DNA from: Aquabacterium sp. NJ1
GTDB taxonomy: Bacteria > Pseudomonadota > Gammaproteobacteria > Burkholderiales > Burkholderiaceae_C
Direction of reading: 5' to 3'
NCBI RefSeq assembly: GCF_000768065.1
Contig: NZ_JRKM01000001.1
Span: 2,170,001 to 2,234,000, forward strand
DNA length: 64,000 nt
In this document: positions 9,743 through 17,499 of the stretch, piece by piece
Layout of the letters: each line of letters opens with the position of its first letter
Numbering within the stretch: position 1 is the stretch's first letter
The notes under the pieces: model-generated
What the model saw: the letters and a program-made list of their open reading frames with translations, nothing else
Databases searched by the model: none
What the model was told of the DNA's origin: nothing
Program-made: the position numbers and the translations under genes

Positions 9743-9803
9743 GCCCATTCAAGCGCGTCACCCCCTCACCCCCTCCACCCCACCAAACCAAGGACACCAC
9801 CTC

Positions 9804-10670
9804 ATGACCACCTCCCGCCTGATCCGCCGCGCCATCTTGCTCAGCCCCCTGCTCGCCCTGGCCACACAGGCCGTGCATGCGGAAGACGTCATCCGCGTCT
9901 CGGGCATCCCCGATGAAAACCCCACCGAACTGGCGCGCAAGTACCAGCCGCTGGTCGAGCACCTGCAAAAGCACCTGGGCGTCAAGGTCGTGTACGTGCC
10001 GGTGATCGACTACGGTGCGGCCGTGTCCGCCCTGGGCGCCGGCAAGATCGACTTTGCCTGGCTGGGCGGCTTCACCTTCGTGCAGGCCAAGGTGATGTCG
10101 GGCGCCAAGCCCGTGGTCATGCGCGACATCGACCGCGAGTTCCACAGCGTGTTCATCGCCAACACGGCCGCGGGCATCAACAAGCCTGAAGACATGCGCG
10201 GCAAGAGCTTCGCCTTCGGCGCCAAGAGCTCGACCTCGGGCCACCTTTTCCCGCGCTACTTCCTGAGCACGCAATTCAAGATCGATGCCGACAAGGACTT
10301 TGCCGGCGCCCCCATCTACAGCGGCGCGCATGACGCCACCGTGAAGATGGTGGAATCGGGCAAGGTGCAGTCCGGTGCGCTGAACATCGAGGTCTGGCAG
10401 CGCCTGGTGGCCGGTGACAAGTTCGACAAGAACAAGGTCAAGGCCATCTGGACCACGCCCGCCTTTGTGGACTACGTGTGGGCCGCCCGCAAGGACCTGC
10501 CCCCCGCCACCGTGCAGAAGTTCGCCCAGGCCTTCCTGAGCCTGGATGCGAGCAAGCCCGAAGACAAGGCCGTGCTGGACCTGCAAGGCGCGAAAAAGTT
10601 CGTGCCCGCCAAGGCGGAGGACTTCACCGTGATCGAGCAAGTTGGCCGCTCGACCGGTTTGCTGAAGTAA
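9804..10670 (+). CDS. PhnD-like periplasmic binding protein, putative selenate/selenium ABC transporter
   Basis: A 288-residue periplasmic solute-binding protein. The N-terminal 26 residues form a Sec signal peptide ending AVHA-ED. The mature part has the PhnD fold signature RVSGIPDENPTELARKYQPL, DYGAAVSALGAGKIDFAWLGG and KSFAFGAKSSTSGHLFPRY, the last being the anion-binding Ser/Thr-rich turn. PhnD-like proteins encoded beside selD/mnmH form a recognised group annotated as putative selenate-binding proteins. This gene fits that group by position, but the ligand has not been read from sequence. It is the last gene of the mnmH-transporter operon, 61 nt after the permease. Confidence 0.88.
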   Translation: MTTSRLIRRAILLSPLLALATQAVHAEDVIRVSGIPDENPTELARKYQPLVEHLQKHLGVKVVYVPVIDYGAAVSALGAGKIDFAWLGGFTFVQAKVMSGAKPVVMRDIDREFHSVFIANTAAGINKPEDMRGKSFAFGAKSSTSGHLFPRYFLSTQFKIDADKDFAGAPIYSGAHDATVKMVESGKVQSGALNIEVWQRLVAGDKFDKNKVKAIWTTPAFVDYVWAARKDLPPATVQKFAQAFLSLDASKPEDKAVLDLQGAKKFVPAKAEDFTVIEQVGRSTGLLK

Positions 10671-10758
10671 ATCAAAGTCTTGCGCTGGCAGGCCCTTGCA
10701 GCGCCGCCAAAACCGCCGCAAGATGGCGGTATCGGTGTTGCGGCAGGAGGGCCATGCC

Positions 10759-11142
10759 ATGAAAGCGCACAAGCAAGTTGAGAAGGTCAACCCCGCGTTC
10801 TCTGCGGCCGGCACCATGGTGGCCGACGCCATGCTGTTCTGGGCCGACCAGTTCATGGCCCAGCAACGCCTGGCCGGTGCCATGCTGGACTCGTACATGC
10901 AATGGGGCAAGGAAGTGGAAGCCGGGCTGGCGGAGATGATGATGCTGCCCGGTAGCCAGGACATGCACATCACGCCCGATTCGGCCGGGGTGGCCTTGAG
11001 TTCAATCGACCCCTCCCCCAAGGGGATCGTGGACGCCTTCGCGGGCACGGCCAATGCCATGTTCCAGGCCTGGGCCAACGCCATCGAACACGAGGTGCAG
11101 GACGCCCAGGGCCAGGCGCCCGAACCCGCCCAGCGGCATTGA
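10759..11142 (+). CDS. small hypothetical protein, weakly phasin-like
   Basis: A 127-residue protein I do not recognise with certainty. The ATG at 10759 has a strong AGGAGG 8 nt upstream, which supports it over the TTG at 10696. The middle (ADAMLFWADQFMAQQRLAGAMLD and YMQWGKEVEAGLAEMMM) is predicted as amphipathic helices rich in Met, Ala and aromatic residues. The ending is polar and Gln/Pro-rich. No signal peptide or Cys is present. Amphipathic helical make-up recalls granule-associated phasins, but no motif proves this. It lies 88 nt after the transporter gene and 71 nt before the CBS gene on the same strand. Confidence 0.7.
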   Translation: MKAHKQVEKVNPAFSAAGTMVADAMLFWADQFMAQQRLAGAMLDSYMQWGKEVEAGLAEMMMLPGSQDMHITPDSAGVALSSIDPSPKGIVDAFAGTANAMFQAWANAIEHEVQDAQGQAPEPAQRH

Positions 11143-11213
11143 CCGCCCTCCCGTTTGCAGAGATCATGTGAGCGCGCCGCCTGGCGCGCGGGCATCACGA
11201 TCAGGAGGCTGCG

Positions 11214-11681
11214 ATGAGCGAACGTCTGAGCGTTGGGGAAATCTGCACGCGTGAGGTGACCATCGCCTTTCGCGACACCGATCTGGTCGCTGCGGCCAGG
11301 CTGATGCGCGAGGCGCATGTCGGCGCGCTGGTCGTGGTCGACGAGATGCCGGGCAAACGCATGGTGGCCGGCCTCATCACCGACCGTGACATCGTCACCG
11401 CCGTCATCGCACCGGGGCTGGACCCGCGCACCCTCAATGTCGAGGATGTGATGACCGAGCCCGTGCTGACCATGGACGAGGACGACTCCCTGATCGACCT
11501 GTTGCGCATGATGCGCGACAAGGGCGTGCGCCGCGTGCCCGTGCTGGGCGCGCAACGCGAACTGGTCGGCCTGGTGACGCTGGACGACGCCCTGGAGATC
11601 CTGGCCGAAGAGCTCGACTTGCTGGTCGGCGCCATCGGCAGCGAGGCCCGGCGCGAACGCATGAGGCGGCCCGCCGCTTGA
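11214..11681 (+). CDS. CBS-domain pair protein
   Basis: A 155-residue stand-alone CBS protein with two tandem CBS motifs, at about residues 10-65 (ICTREVTIAFRDTDLVAAARLM ending in GLITDRDIV) and 75-130 (VMTEPVLTMDEDDSLIDLLRMM ending in GLVTLDDAL). CBS pairs bind adenosine nucleotides and act as energy or ligand sensors; the partner is not visible here. AGGAGG lies 6 nt before the ATG. A perfect 7-bp hairpin (GCGCGCC/GGCGCGC, 11172-11189) without a T-run lies just upstream. The gene is convergent with the persulfide dioxygenase gene. Confidence 0.85.
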   Translation: MSERLSVGEICTREVTIAFRDTDLVAAARLMREAHVGALVVVDEMPGKRMVAGLITDRDIVTAVIAPGLDPRTLNVEDVMTEPVLTMDEDDSLIDLLRMMRDKGVRRVPVLGAQRELVGLVTLDDALEILAEELDLLVGAIGSEARRERMRRPAA

Positions 11682-11718
11682 GCAGCACGCCCGCGCGCAA
11701 GGGCCCCCTTCGCGCCCC

Positions 11719-12804
11719 TTACGCGCCGCCGCGCTCGACCGCCAGCCCTTGCTGCTGCCACATCAGCATGCCGCCGCGCATATTGGCCACGCGCTGAAAG
11801 CCGCCCTGGCGCAGGATCACCGTGGCCTGGCCCGAGCGCATGCCGGCATGGCACACCGTGATCACCGGCTTGTCCTGCGGGATCTCGGCCAGCCGGCCCT
11901 TCAGCTCGCTCAGCGGCAGGATCCGTGCCCCCGGGATGCGACCCAGGCGCTCGTCCACTTCCTCGGGCTGGCGCACATCCAGGATCAGCACCTCGCCCAG
12001 GTGCTCGGACACCCACTCCGGCTCGATCTCGATCAAGCCCGCATACGTCTGGCGCACCGGCCCCCAGTCCGCCAGCTTGGGCACCTGGCCATCCTGCGTC
12101 CGCCCCGAGCGCAAGTTGGCCGGCAAGGCCACCGCCAGTTGCTTGGGGTGCGGCAGGTGCAGGTTCTCCATGAAGCCCACGAAGTCGCGTTCCTCCGCCT
12201 GCCCGCCAATGCGCGGGTTGTGCGCACGCTCCTCGCTCACGGACGACATGGTGCGCCCGTTGTAGTCATGCCCAGGCAGGACCATGCAGTCATCCGGCAG
12301 CGAAAAAATCTGCTCGGTGATGGAGTGGTAAAGCGTGCGGGCATTGCCCTGCTGGAAGTCGCAACGGCCCGCCCCGCGGATCAGCAGGCAGTCACCCGTG
12401 AAGGCCATGCGCTGGTCATCGCTCACAAAGGTCAGGCAGCCATCGGTGTGCCCGGGCGTGGCGCGCACCTCCAGGTGGCGCTGGCCGAACGCGACGCGGT
12501 CACCGTGATCCAGCAAGAGCGTGGCACCTTGCAAGGCCTCGCCATAGCGCTTCGAGATGCCGATCTGGCAGCCGGTGGCCTGCTGCATCAGCCAGGCCCC
12601 GGTGACGTGGTCGGCGTGGCAATGCGTATCCAGCGCGGCGACCAGCTGGAGCCCGAGCTCCTCGATGAGTGCCAGATCCCGCAGGTGCTGCTCGAAAACG
12701 GTGTCGATGATCACGGCCTGCCGAGTGGCCGGGCAGGCCAGCAGGTACGTGTACGTGGATGATGCGGCGTCAAACAGTTGGCGAAAGATCAGCTTGCCGA
12801 ACAT
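11719..12804 (-). CDS. persulfide dioxygenase-rhodanese fusion protein
   Basis: A 361-residue fusion. The N-terminal metallo-beta-lactamase domain resembles ETHE1/Blh persulfide dioxygenase, with THCHADH at residues 60-66, ATPGHTDGC, FTGDCLLIRGAGRCDFQ and LPGHDYNG. The C-terminal rhodanese domain has the active-site loop CHAGMRS (Cys318). Such fusions oxidise glutathione persulfide to sulfite and shuttle sulfane sulfur to or from thiosulfate. The start ATG at 12802-12804 gives MFGKLIFRQLFD, the normal family N-terminus; the frame is open to 14217, but that part is antisense. A TauE/SafE exporter encoded nearby could remove the sulfite formed (inference). Confidence 0.93.
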   Translation of the reverse strand: MFGKLIFRQLFDAASSTYTYLLACPATRQAVIIDTVFEQHLRDLALIEELGLQLVAALDTHCHADHVTGAWLMQQATGCQIGISKRYGEALQGATLLLDHGDRVAFGQRHLEVRATPGHTDGCLTFVSDDQRMAFTGDCLLIRGAGRCDFQQGNARTLYHSITEQIFSLPDDCMVLPGHDYNGRTMSSVSEERAHNPRIGGQAEERDFVGFMENLHLPHPKQLAVALPANLRSGRTQDGQVPKLADWGPVRQTYAGLIEIEPEWVSEHLGEVLILDVRQPEEVDERLGRIPGARILPLSELKGRLAEIPQDKPVITVCHAGMRSGQATVILRQGGFQRVANMRGGMLMWQQQGLAVERGGA

Positions 12805-12870
12805 GGGGCTCTCCAATGGCGATACCCGCCATTGTGCGGCTGGCCTGTGCCCCTGGTCTATGCTGCCGCC

Positions 12871-13371
12871 ATGAGCCAACTCAAGTCCCTGTTGATCATC
12901 TACCACTCCCAGACCGGTGGCACCCACCAGATGGCCGAGGCGGCCCGTGCAGGCGCCGAGACCGAACCGGGTGTGACCGTGCGCCTGCTGCATGCCGCGC
13001 TGGCCGGCCCCGACGAGGTGCTGGCCGCAGACGGCTTCATCTTCGCCACACCGGAGAACCTGGCCGCCATCAGCGGGCAGCTCAAGGATTTTTTTGACCG
13101 CAGCTACTACGCTGCGCTGGACCGCATCAACGGCCGCCCTTATGCCAGCCTGATCTGCGCCGGCAGCGACGGGCACAACGCGGCCCGCCAGATCGAGCGC
13201 ATCGCAACTGGCTGGCGACTCAAGCCCATCGCCGAGCCGCTGATCGTGTGCACGCACGCGCAGACCACGCAGGCCATCCTGGCGCCCAAGCACATCGATG
13301 CCGATGAGCTGGAACGCTGTCAGGCGCTGGGCGAGGCCATGGCGGCGGGCCTGGTGCTGGGGGTGTTCTGA
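12871..13371 (+). CDS. flavodoxin-like/NAD(P)H-dependent FMN reductase family protein
   Basis: A 166-residue flavodoxin-fold protein. The N-terminal strand and FMN-phosphate loop are visible as SLLIIYHSQTGGTHQMAEAA, followed by DGFIFATPENLAAISGQLKDFFDRSYY, typical of the NADPH-dependent FMN reductase/flavodoxin-2 group. It probably binds FMN and moves electrons from NAD(P)H to an unknown acceptor. The ATG at 12871 is chosen from the fold start; an upstream in-frame start at 12778 would run into the divergent persulfide dioxygenase gene. It is divergent from that gene (66 nt between starts) and convergent with the TauE gene. Confidence 0.82.
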   Translation: MSQLKSLLIIYHSQTGGTHQMAEAARAGAETEPGVTVRLLHAALAGPDEVLAADGFIFATPENLAAISGQLKDFFDRSYYAALDRINGRPYASLICAGSDGHNAARQIERIATGWRLKPIAEPLIVCTHAQTTQAILAPKHIDADELERCQALGEAMAAGLVLGVF

Positions 13372-13409
13372 GCAGGCGGGCCTGAGCCTGCGGGCAGGCA
13401 GCCCGACCG

Positions 13410-14174
13410 TCAACCCAACAAGTGCGGCCCGATGATCAGCCACAGGGCGGTCGCCGCCAGCATCATGGCGAACGCCGTGCGCATGGGCCGCTCGGGCAAG
13501 CGGTGAGCCAGGGCCACGCCCGCCGACACGGTCAGCACACCGCCCAGGGCCATGGGCACGCCGAGTGTCCAGTCCACGCGCTGAGCCTGCGCATACGTGG
13601 CCAGGGCCACCACCGAACTGGGCGCCACCAGGGCCAGGGACAGGCCCTGCGCCGTGGTCTGGCGCTGGCCCAACCAGCCCGACAGCAAGGGCCCGGCCAG
13701 CAGACCACCACCGATGCCCAGCAGGCCCATGCTGCTGCCGCCGACCATGCCCACCAGGGGCAGCACGCGCAGGTCCAGGCGCTGCTCCTGTGGCGGGGTC
13801 GACTGCCGCGCCGTGCTCAACAAACGCAAGGCCAACAGCCCCATGAACCCGCTGAACAGCCAGCGCAACATGTGCGGGTCCATGCGCGTGGCCACGCGGG
13901 CAATCAACCAGGTCGTCAAGGTGGCCGACACCCCGATGGCCGCCATGGCACGCCAGGGCATGGGGTGGCGTTGCTGGTAGCGCCACCAGCCCACCAGCAG
14001 ATTGGGCACCATCAGCACCAGGGCCGTGCCCTGCGCAAAAGGCTGGTCCATGCCAAAACCCAGCACGAACATCGGCACGGCCACGATGCCCCCGCCAATG
14101 CCAAACAACCCGCCCAGAAAACCCAGGCCGGCGCCCATCAGCAAAGCGGTGAACAAGTGGATTGCAAGCAGCAT
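13410..14174 (-). CDS. TauE/SafE family membrane exporter
   Basis: A 254-residue polytopic inner-membrane protein of the TauE/SafE (DUF81) family, which exports sulfite or related organosulfur anions. Two symmetrical glycine-rich halves are visible: FLGGLFGIGGGIVAVPMFVLGFG near residue 25 and VGGSSMGLLGIGGGLLAGPLLSG near residue 145, with about seven to eight hydrophobic segments. The start ATG is at 14172-14174. It is divergent from a LysR gene with 75 nt between starts, a classic regulator-target pair. Proximity to the persulfide dioxygenase suggests sulfite as substrate (inference). Confidence 0.88.
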   Translation of the reverse strand: MLLAIHLFTALLMGAGLGFLGGLFGIGGGIVAVPMFVLGFGMDQPFAQGTALVLMVPNLLVGWWRYQQRHPMPWRAMAAIGVSATLTTWLIARVATRMDPHMLRWLFSGFMGLLALRLLSTARQSTPPQEQRLDLRVLPLVGMVGGSSMGLLGIGGGLLAGPLLSGWLGQRQTTAQGLSLALVAPSSVVALATYAQAQRVDWTLGVPMALGGVLTVSAGVALAHRLPERPMRTAFAMMLAATALWLIIGPHLLG

Positions 14175-14249
14175 GAGGTGGCATCATATTGATGCGACAA
14201 ATCAGCGCAATCAGCAAGCTCGCACTCCGTTATTGCGATCAACGCACGA

Positions 14250-15188
14250 ATGAACACCCTTGCCGATCTCGCCTTCTTCGTGGTCCTGGCCCGCCAGCCC
14301 AGCCTGGCGGCGGCGGCCCAGGAGCTGGGCATCACCCCACCCAATGTCAGCCGGCGCCTGGCCGCGCTGGAAAAGCGCCTCGGCCTGCGCCTGCTCAACC
14401 GCACCACCCGCCGCCTGAGCCTCACGGCCGAAGGGCAGCGCTACCTGCAGGAAGGCGAGCAGATCCTGCAGGACCTGGAAGGGCTGGAAGCCTCGCTGGT
14501 GGCGGACCGCAAGGCCCCCAAAGGCCTGCTCAAGCTCAACGCCACCTTCGGCTTTGGCCGTCGCCACCTGGCCCCGCTGATCTCCGACTTCGCCCTGCGC
14601 TACCCAGAGGTCGAGGTGATCCTGGAATTGACGGACCGCCCGCTGGACCTGATCGACCACGCCATCGACGTCGGCATCCAGTTCGGCCCGCCGCCCGATG
14701 CACGTGTGCTGGCACGCCGCATCGCACGCAACCGCCGCCTGCTGTGCGCCTCGCCCGCCTACCTGGCCGAGGCCGGTGTGCCCGTCACCCCGCAGGACCT
14801 GAGCCGGCACCGCTGCATCGTCATCCGCGAGAACACCGCGGCCTTCAACAACTGGCAACTCGTCAATGGGCCAGACAAAGTGATGGTGAAAGTGCGCGGC
14901 CCCTTGAGCAGCAACCATGGCGAGATCGCCGTGGACTGGGCCCTGGCCGGCCATGGCATCGTGCTGCGCTCGGAATGGGACGTGGCCGGCTACCTGCGCA
15001 GCGGCCGCCTGCAACGCGTGCTGGCACCCTGGGCGGGCGACATGGCCGACATCCACGCCGTGTATCCCCAGCGGCACCATTTGTCCGCCAAGGTGCGCGT
15101 GTTCCTGGACTTCCTGGTCGAGCGCTTTGCCGACTTCCGCGATGACCAGGCCGCCATGCCGGACGCATCAGCAGCCCCACGCTGGTAG
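14250..15188 (+). CDS. LysR-type transcriptional regulator
   Basis: A 312-residue LysR regulator. The N-terminal winged HTH reads DLAFFVVLARQPSLAAAAQELGITPPNVSRRLAALEKRLGLRLLNRTTRRLSLT within residues 5-60, and the effector-binding domain starts near residue 90 (LLKLNATFGFGRRHLAPLI). It is divergent from the TauE/SafE exporter gene; the 75-nt gap would hold its operator and the shared promoters. Control of sulfite or sulfur export is therefore likely, but the effector is unknown. Confidence 0.92.
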   Translation: MNTLADLAFFVVLARQPSLAAAAQELGITPPNVSRRLAALEKRLGLRLLNRTTRRLSLTAEGQRYLQEGEQILQDLEGLEASLVADRKAPKGLLKLNATFGFGRRHLAPLISDFALRYPEVEVILELTDRPLDLIDHAIDVGIQFGPPPDARVLARRIARNRRLLCASPAYLAEAGVPVTPQDLSRHRCIVIRENTAAFNNWQLVNGPDKVMVKVRGPLSSNHGEIAVDWALAGHGIVLRSEWDVAGYLRSGRLQRVLAPWAGDMADIHAVYPQRHHLSAKVRVFLDFLVERFADFRDDQAAMPDASAAPRW

Positions 15189-15208
15189 CGCGGGCCAGAC
15201 AGCGCGAC

Positions 15209-15499
15209 TCAGACCTCCAGCGTGTAGACGTCTGCCGCCTGACGCTCCTGGGTGCTGTGGCCTTGCAAGGCCGCATCCCACTCCGGGCCGTTGGCGCTTT
15301 TGACGGGCTGGAGGCCCTGGATCATCTGCGCCACCTCGGGCACCCCGCCATCGTACTCATCGACCTGATGGCGCGTGGCGAGAAACAGCCGCGACACCGC
15401 CGCCCCGCCAGAGTCGATGACGACCACATAACGCACAGGCTGGCGCTGAGGCCGCTCAATGTGGCCTTGGGGTTTTTCAATGCCGTAGGTCTGGCTCAT
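15209..15499 (-). CDS. conserved-looking hypothetical protein, 96 aa
   Basis: A 96-residue protein with no recognised domain. The central part VRYVVVIDSGGAAVSRLFLATRHQVDEYDGG looks like a genuine beta-strand/helix segment, and composition is balanced, unlike the antisense frames. The end overlaps no other gene; it lies convergently 20 nt after the LysR gene. The start ATG at 15497-15499 has no strong ribosome-binding site. Upstream of it lies the AT-rich hipBA promoter region. Function unknown. Confidence 0.55.
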   Translation of the reverse strand: MSQTYGIEKPQGHIERPQRQPVRYVVVIDSGGAAVSRLFLATRHQVDEYDGGVPEVAQMIQGLQPVKSANGPEWDAALQGHSTQERQAADVYTLEV

Positions 15500-15597
15500 G
15501 GGTTGATGGTGCCACGCCCACCTGCAGACAGGGAGGTTTCCCCCTGCTGGCTTGATGAGTTTGCCCCCGGTAAAACAGCGCGCTGCGAGTCAAGCAA

Positions 15598-15690
15598 ATT
15601 AGCAAAGCTAATAAGCCTAACATATTAGCCAAATCAATTATTGCAAAATATTGCTTTTACTAATACAGTAACTTTATTGAAATAGCTAAT
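15598..15690. promoter_or_regulatory. hipBA promoter/operator region with TTAGC repeats
   Basis: The stretch upstream of hipB is strikingly AT-rich compared with its surroundings. It holds a perfect inverted repeat ATTAGC-AAA-GCTAAT at 15598-15612. Further half-sites are TTAGC at 15625-15629 and GCTAA at 15685-15689 (in AATAGCTAAT). HipB proteins repress their own operon through multiple palindromic operators, so these repeats are good operator candidates. The E. coli operator sequence is different, so the assignment rests on position and symmetry. Confidence 0.6.
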
Positions 15691-15715
15691 ACGACCATCA
15701 CCTGAGAGGACTGAG

Positions 15716-16129
15716 ATGGAGCGAGTCATCAGCCAGGCAGAGCAGCTCTCCGCCATCATCAAAACGATGCGCAAGGATCAAGGCTTGGGTCAGGCCGAGG
15801 CCGCCAGCCTGCTGGCCCTGACCCAAGGGCGTTACTCGCAGCTGGAAAACGACATCGGCAAACTCACCCTGGAGCGAGCCCTCGTGCTGCTGCGCCAGCT
15901 GGGCCTGGAGCTCGTGGTGCGCGAACGCCCCGCATCGACCAGCCCCATGGGCGACGCGATCAAGGCCACACCACGTGTTGGCGAGGCGATCAAGGCATGG
16001 CCGCGCATGGGCCCGCTCACCCCGCAGAAGGGTGCCGCCCAGGCCGCAGCCAAACCCGCGGCTCCAGCACAACCCAAGCAGAAGGCCTTGCCGCCAGGCC
16101 AACGCAAGCCAGGCAAAGGGGCGTGGTGA
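15716..16129 (+). CDS. hipB: HipB-like antitoxin, XRE-family DNA-binding protein
   Basis: A 137-residue antitoxin that would neutralise HipA and repress the operon. The XRE helix-turn-helix spans about residues 10-65 (LSAIIKTMRKDQGLGQAEAASLLALTQGRYSQLENDIGKLTLERALVLLRQLGLEL). The remaining 70 residues form a Pro/Ala/Lys-rich tail longer than in E. coli HipB (88 residues), with an internal near-repeat (GDAIKATPR/GEAIKAWPR). GAGAGGA precedes the ATG. Its TGA shares one base with the hipA ATG (16129), indicating translational coupling. Confidence 0.88.
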   Translation: MERVISQAEQLSAIIKTMRKDQGLGQAEAASLLALTQGRYSQLENDIGKLTLERALVLLRQLGLELVVRERPASTSPMGDAIKATPRVGEAIKAWPRMGPLTPQKGAAQAAAKPAAPAQPKQKALPPGQRKPGKGAW

Positions 16130-17469
16130 TGCATCAAGACCACCGCCGCCACGGCCTGAACGTCTGGATGAACGGCGAACACGTTGCCCACTGGCTGCCG
16201 GGCTTGCACGCCCCATCGCAACTGCGCTACGAGGACAGCTGGCTGGCCAGCGACCGGGCTCGCCCGCTGTCGCTCTCATTGCCCCTGCCGCTGAGCCCTG
16301 GCCATCAGCGCGCCCACCACGCGGGGGCAAAGGTCGAAAACTATTTCGAAAACCTGCTGCCAGACAACCCCACCATCCGTGATCGGCTGAAAGAGCGGTT
16401 TCGCGTGCGCAACACCAGCGCATTCAGCCTGTTGAGCGAGATTGGCCGCGATTGTGTCGGCGCCATCCAGTTGCTGCCCCTTGAGCAGCAACCAGCAGAC
16501 CCGGCCGACATCCAGGCACAGCCCTTGTCAGAGGGCGACATTGAACGCATCTTGCTCGACACCGTGTCCGCGCCAGGGCCAGGTGCCAGGGATGAGATCG
16601 ACGAGTTCCGCATCTCGATTGCCGGCGCCCAGGAAAAAACCGCGCTGCTGTGGCACCAGGGCCGTTGGTGCCGGCCCATGGGCTCGACGCCCACCACGCA
16701 CATCCTCAAGCTGCCGCTGGGCATCATCGGCGGCAACCAGCGTGACATGCGTGAATCCGTCGAGAACGAATGGCTGTGCGCCCAGATCATGGGCGCCTTC
16801 GGCATCGAGATGCCCTACTGCGAGATCGCCACCTTCGGGCAACAGAAGGTGCTGGTCGTCGAACGCTTTGACCGCCGCTGGGACGAGGGCGCCCTGCTGA
16901 GGCTGCCCCAGGAAGACTGCTGCCAGGCACTCGGCCTGCCGCCGCACAAGAAGTACGAAGCCGACGGTGGCCCCGGCATGGAGGCCATCGCCGGGCTGCT
17001 GGCCACCTCTGACGACGGCATGGACGCGGTCGGCGTGTTCCTGCGCGCCCAGGTGATCTTCTACCTGCTGGCCGCCACGGACGGCCACGCCAAGAACTTC
17101 AGCATCCGCCTGCTGCCTGGTGGCCGCTACCAGCTCACGCCCCTGTATGACGTGCTGTCGATCTGGCCCATCGTGGGCAAAGGCCCCCGGCATGTGCCAT
17201 ACCAGAACGTCAAGCTGGCCATGGGGTTCAAGGCCAGCAAAGGCACCAAGCGCGAGCTCGACAGGATCATGCCCAGGCACATGGCTGCCACGGCCAAGGC
17301 CTGCGGCTACCCCGCACTGTCCGAGGACATCACCGCGATCATGGACGTCTTCGATGAGCGCATGGACGGCGTAGGCCGGGCCCTGCCGCCCGGCTTCCCG
17401 CAACGGATCTACGACAGCATCCGCAAAGGCATGCGCACCATGCGCGATCGCTACCGCAACACGGCCTGA
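16129..17469 (+). CDS. hipA: HipA-like serine/threonine kinase toxin
   Basis: A 446-residue HipA toxin, close in length to E. coli HipA (440). HipA phosphorylates glutamyl-tRNA synthetase and halts translation, giving persistence. Visible elements: the autophosphorylation loop ISIAGAQEKTALL (Ser163, equivalent to Ser150), HILK, ESVENEWLC, the catalytic ATDGHAKNFSI (Asp318) and the metal-binding YDVLS (Asp341). All key residues are present, so it appears functional. The start is the ATG overlapping the hipB stop; an upstream in-frame start at 15997 lies inside hipB. Confidence 0.93.
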   Translation: MHQDHRRHGLNVWMNGEHVAHWLPGLHAPSQLRYEDSWLASDRARPLSLSLPLPLSPGHQRAHHAGAKVENYFENLLPDNPTIRDRLKERFRVRNTSAFSLLSEIGRDCVGAIQLLPLEQQPADPADIQAQPLSEGDIERILLDTVSAPGPGARDEIDEFRISIAGAQEKTALLWHQGRWCRPMGSTPTTHILKLPLGIIGGNQRDMRESVENEWLCAQIMGAFGIEMPYCEIATFGQQKVLVVERFDRRWDEGALLRLPQEDCCQALGLPPHKKYEADGGPGMEAIAGLLATSDDGMDAVGVFLRAQVIFYLLAATDGHAKNFSIRLLPGGRYQLTPLYDVLSIWPIVGKGPRHVPYQNVKLAMGFKASKGTKRELDRIMPRHMAATAKACGYPALSEDITAIMDVFDERMDGVGRALPPGFPQRIYDSIRKGMRTMRDRYRNTA

Positions 17470-17499
17470 TCGCGCCTGGCCTGGCCTTGGTCTGCCAGA

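Noticed and set aside
7267..10670. Plain annotation as a phosphonate transporter
   Set aside because: The subunits are PhnCED-like, but no phosphonate-degradation gene is present, and the direct link to mnmH and selD favours selenium.
11172..11189. Perfect GCGCGCC/GGCGCGC hairpin as a terminator
   Set aside because: No T-run follows, and the ribosome-binding site of the CBS gene comes soon after.
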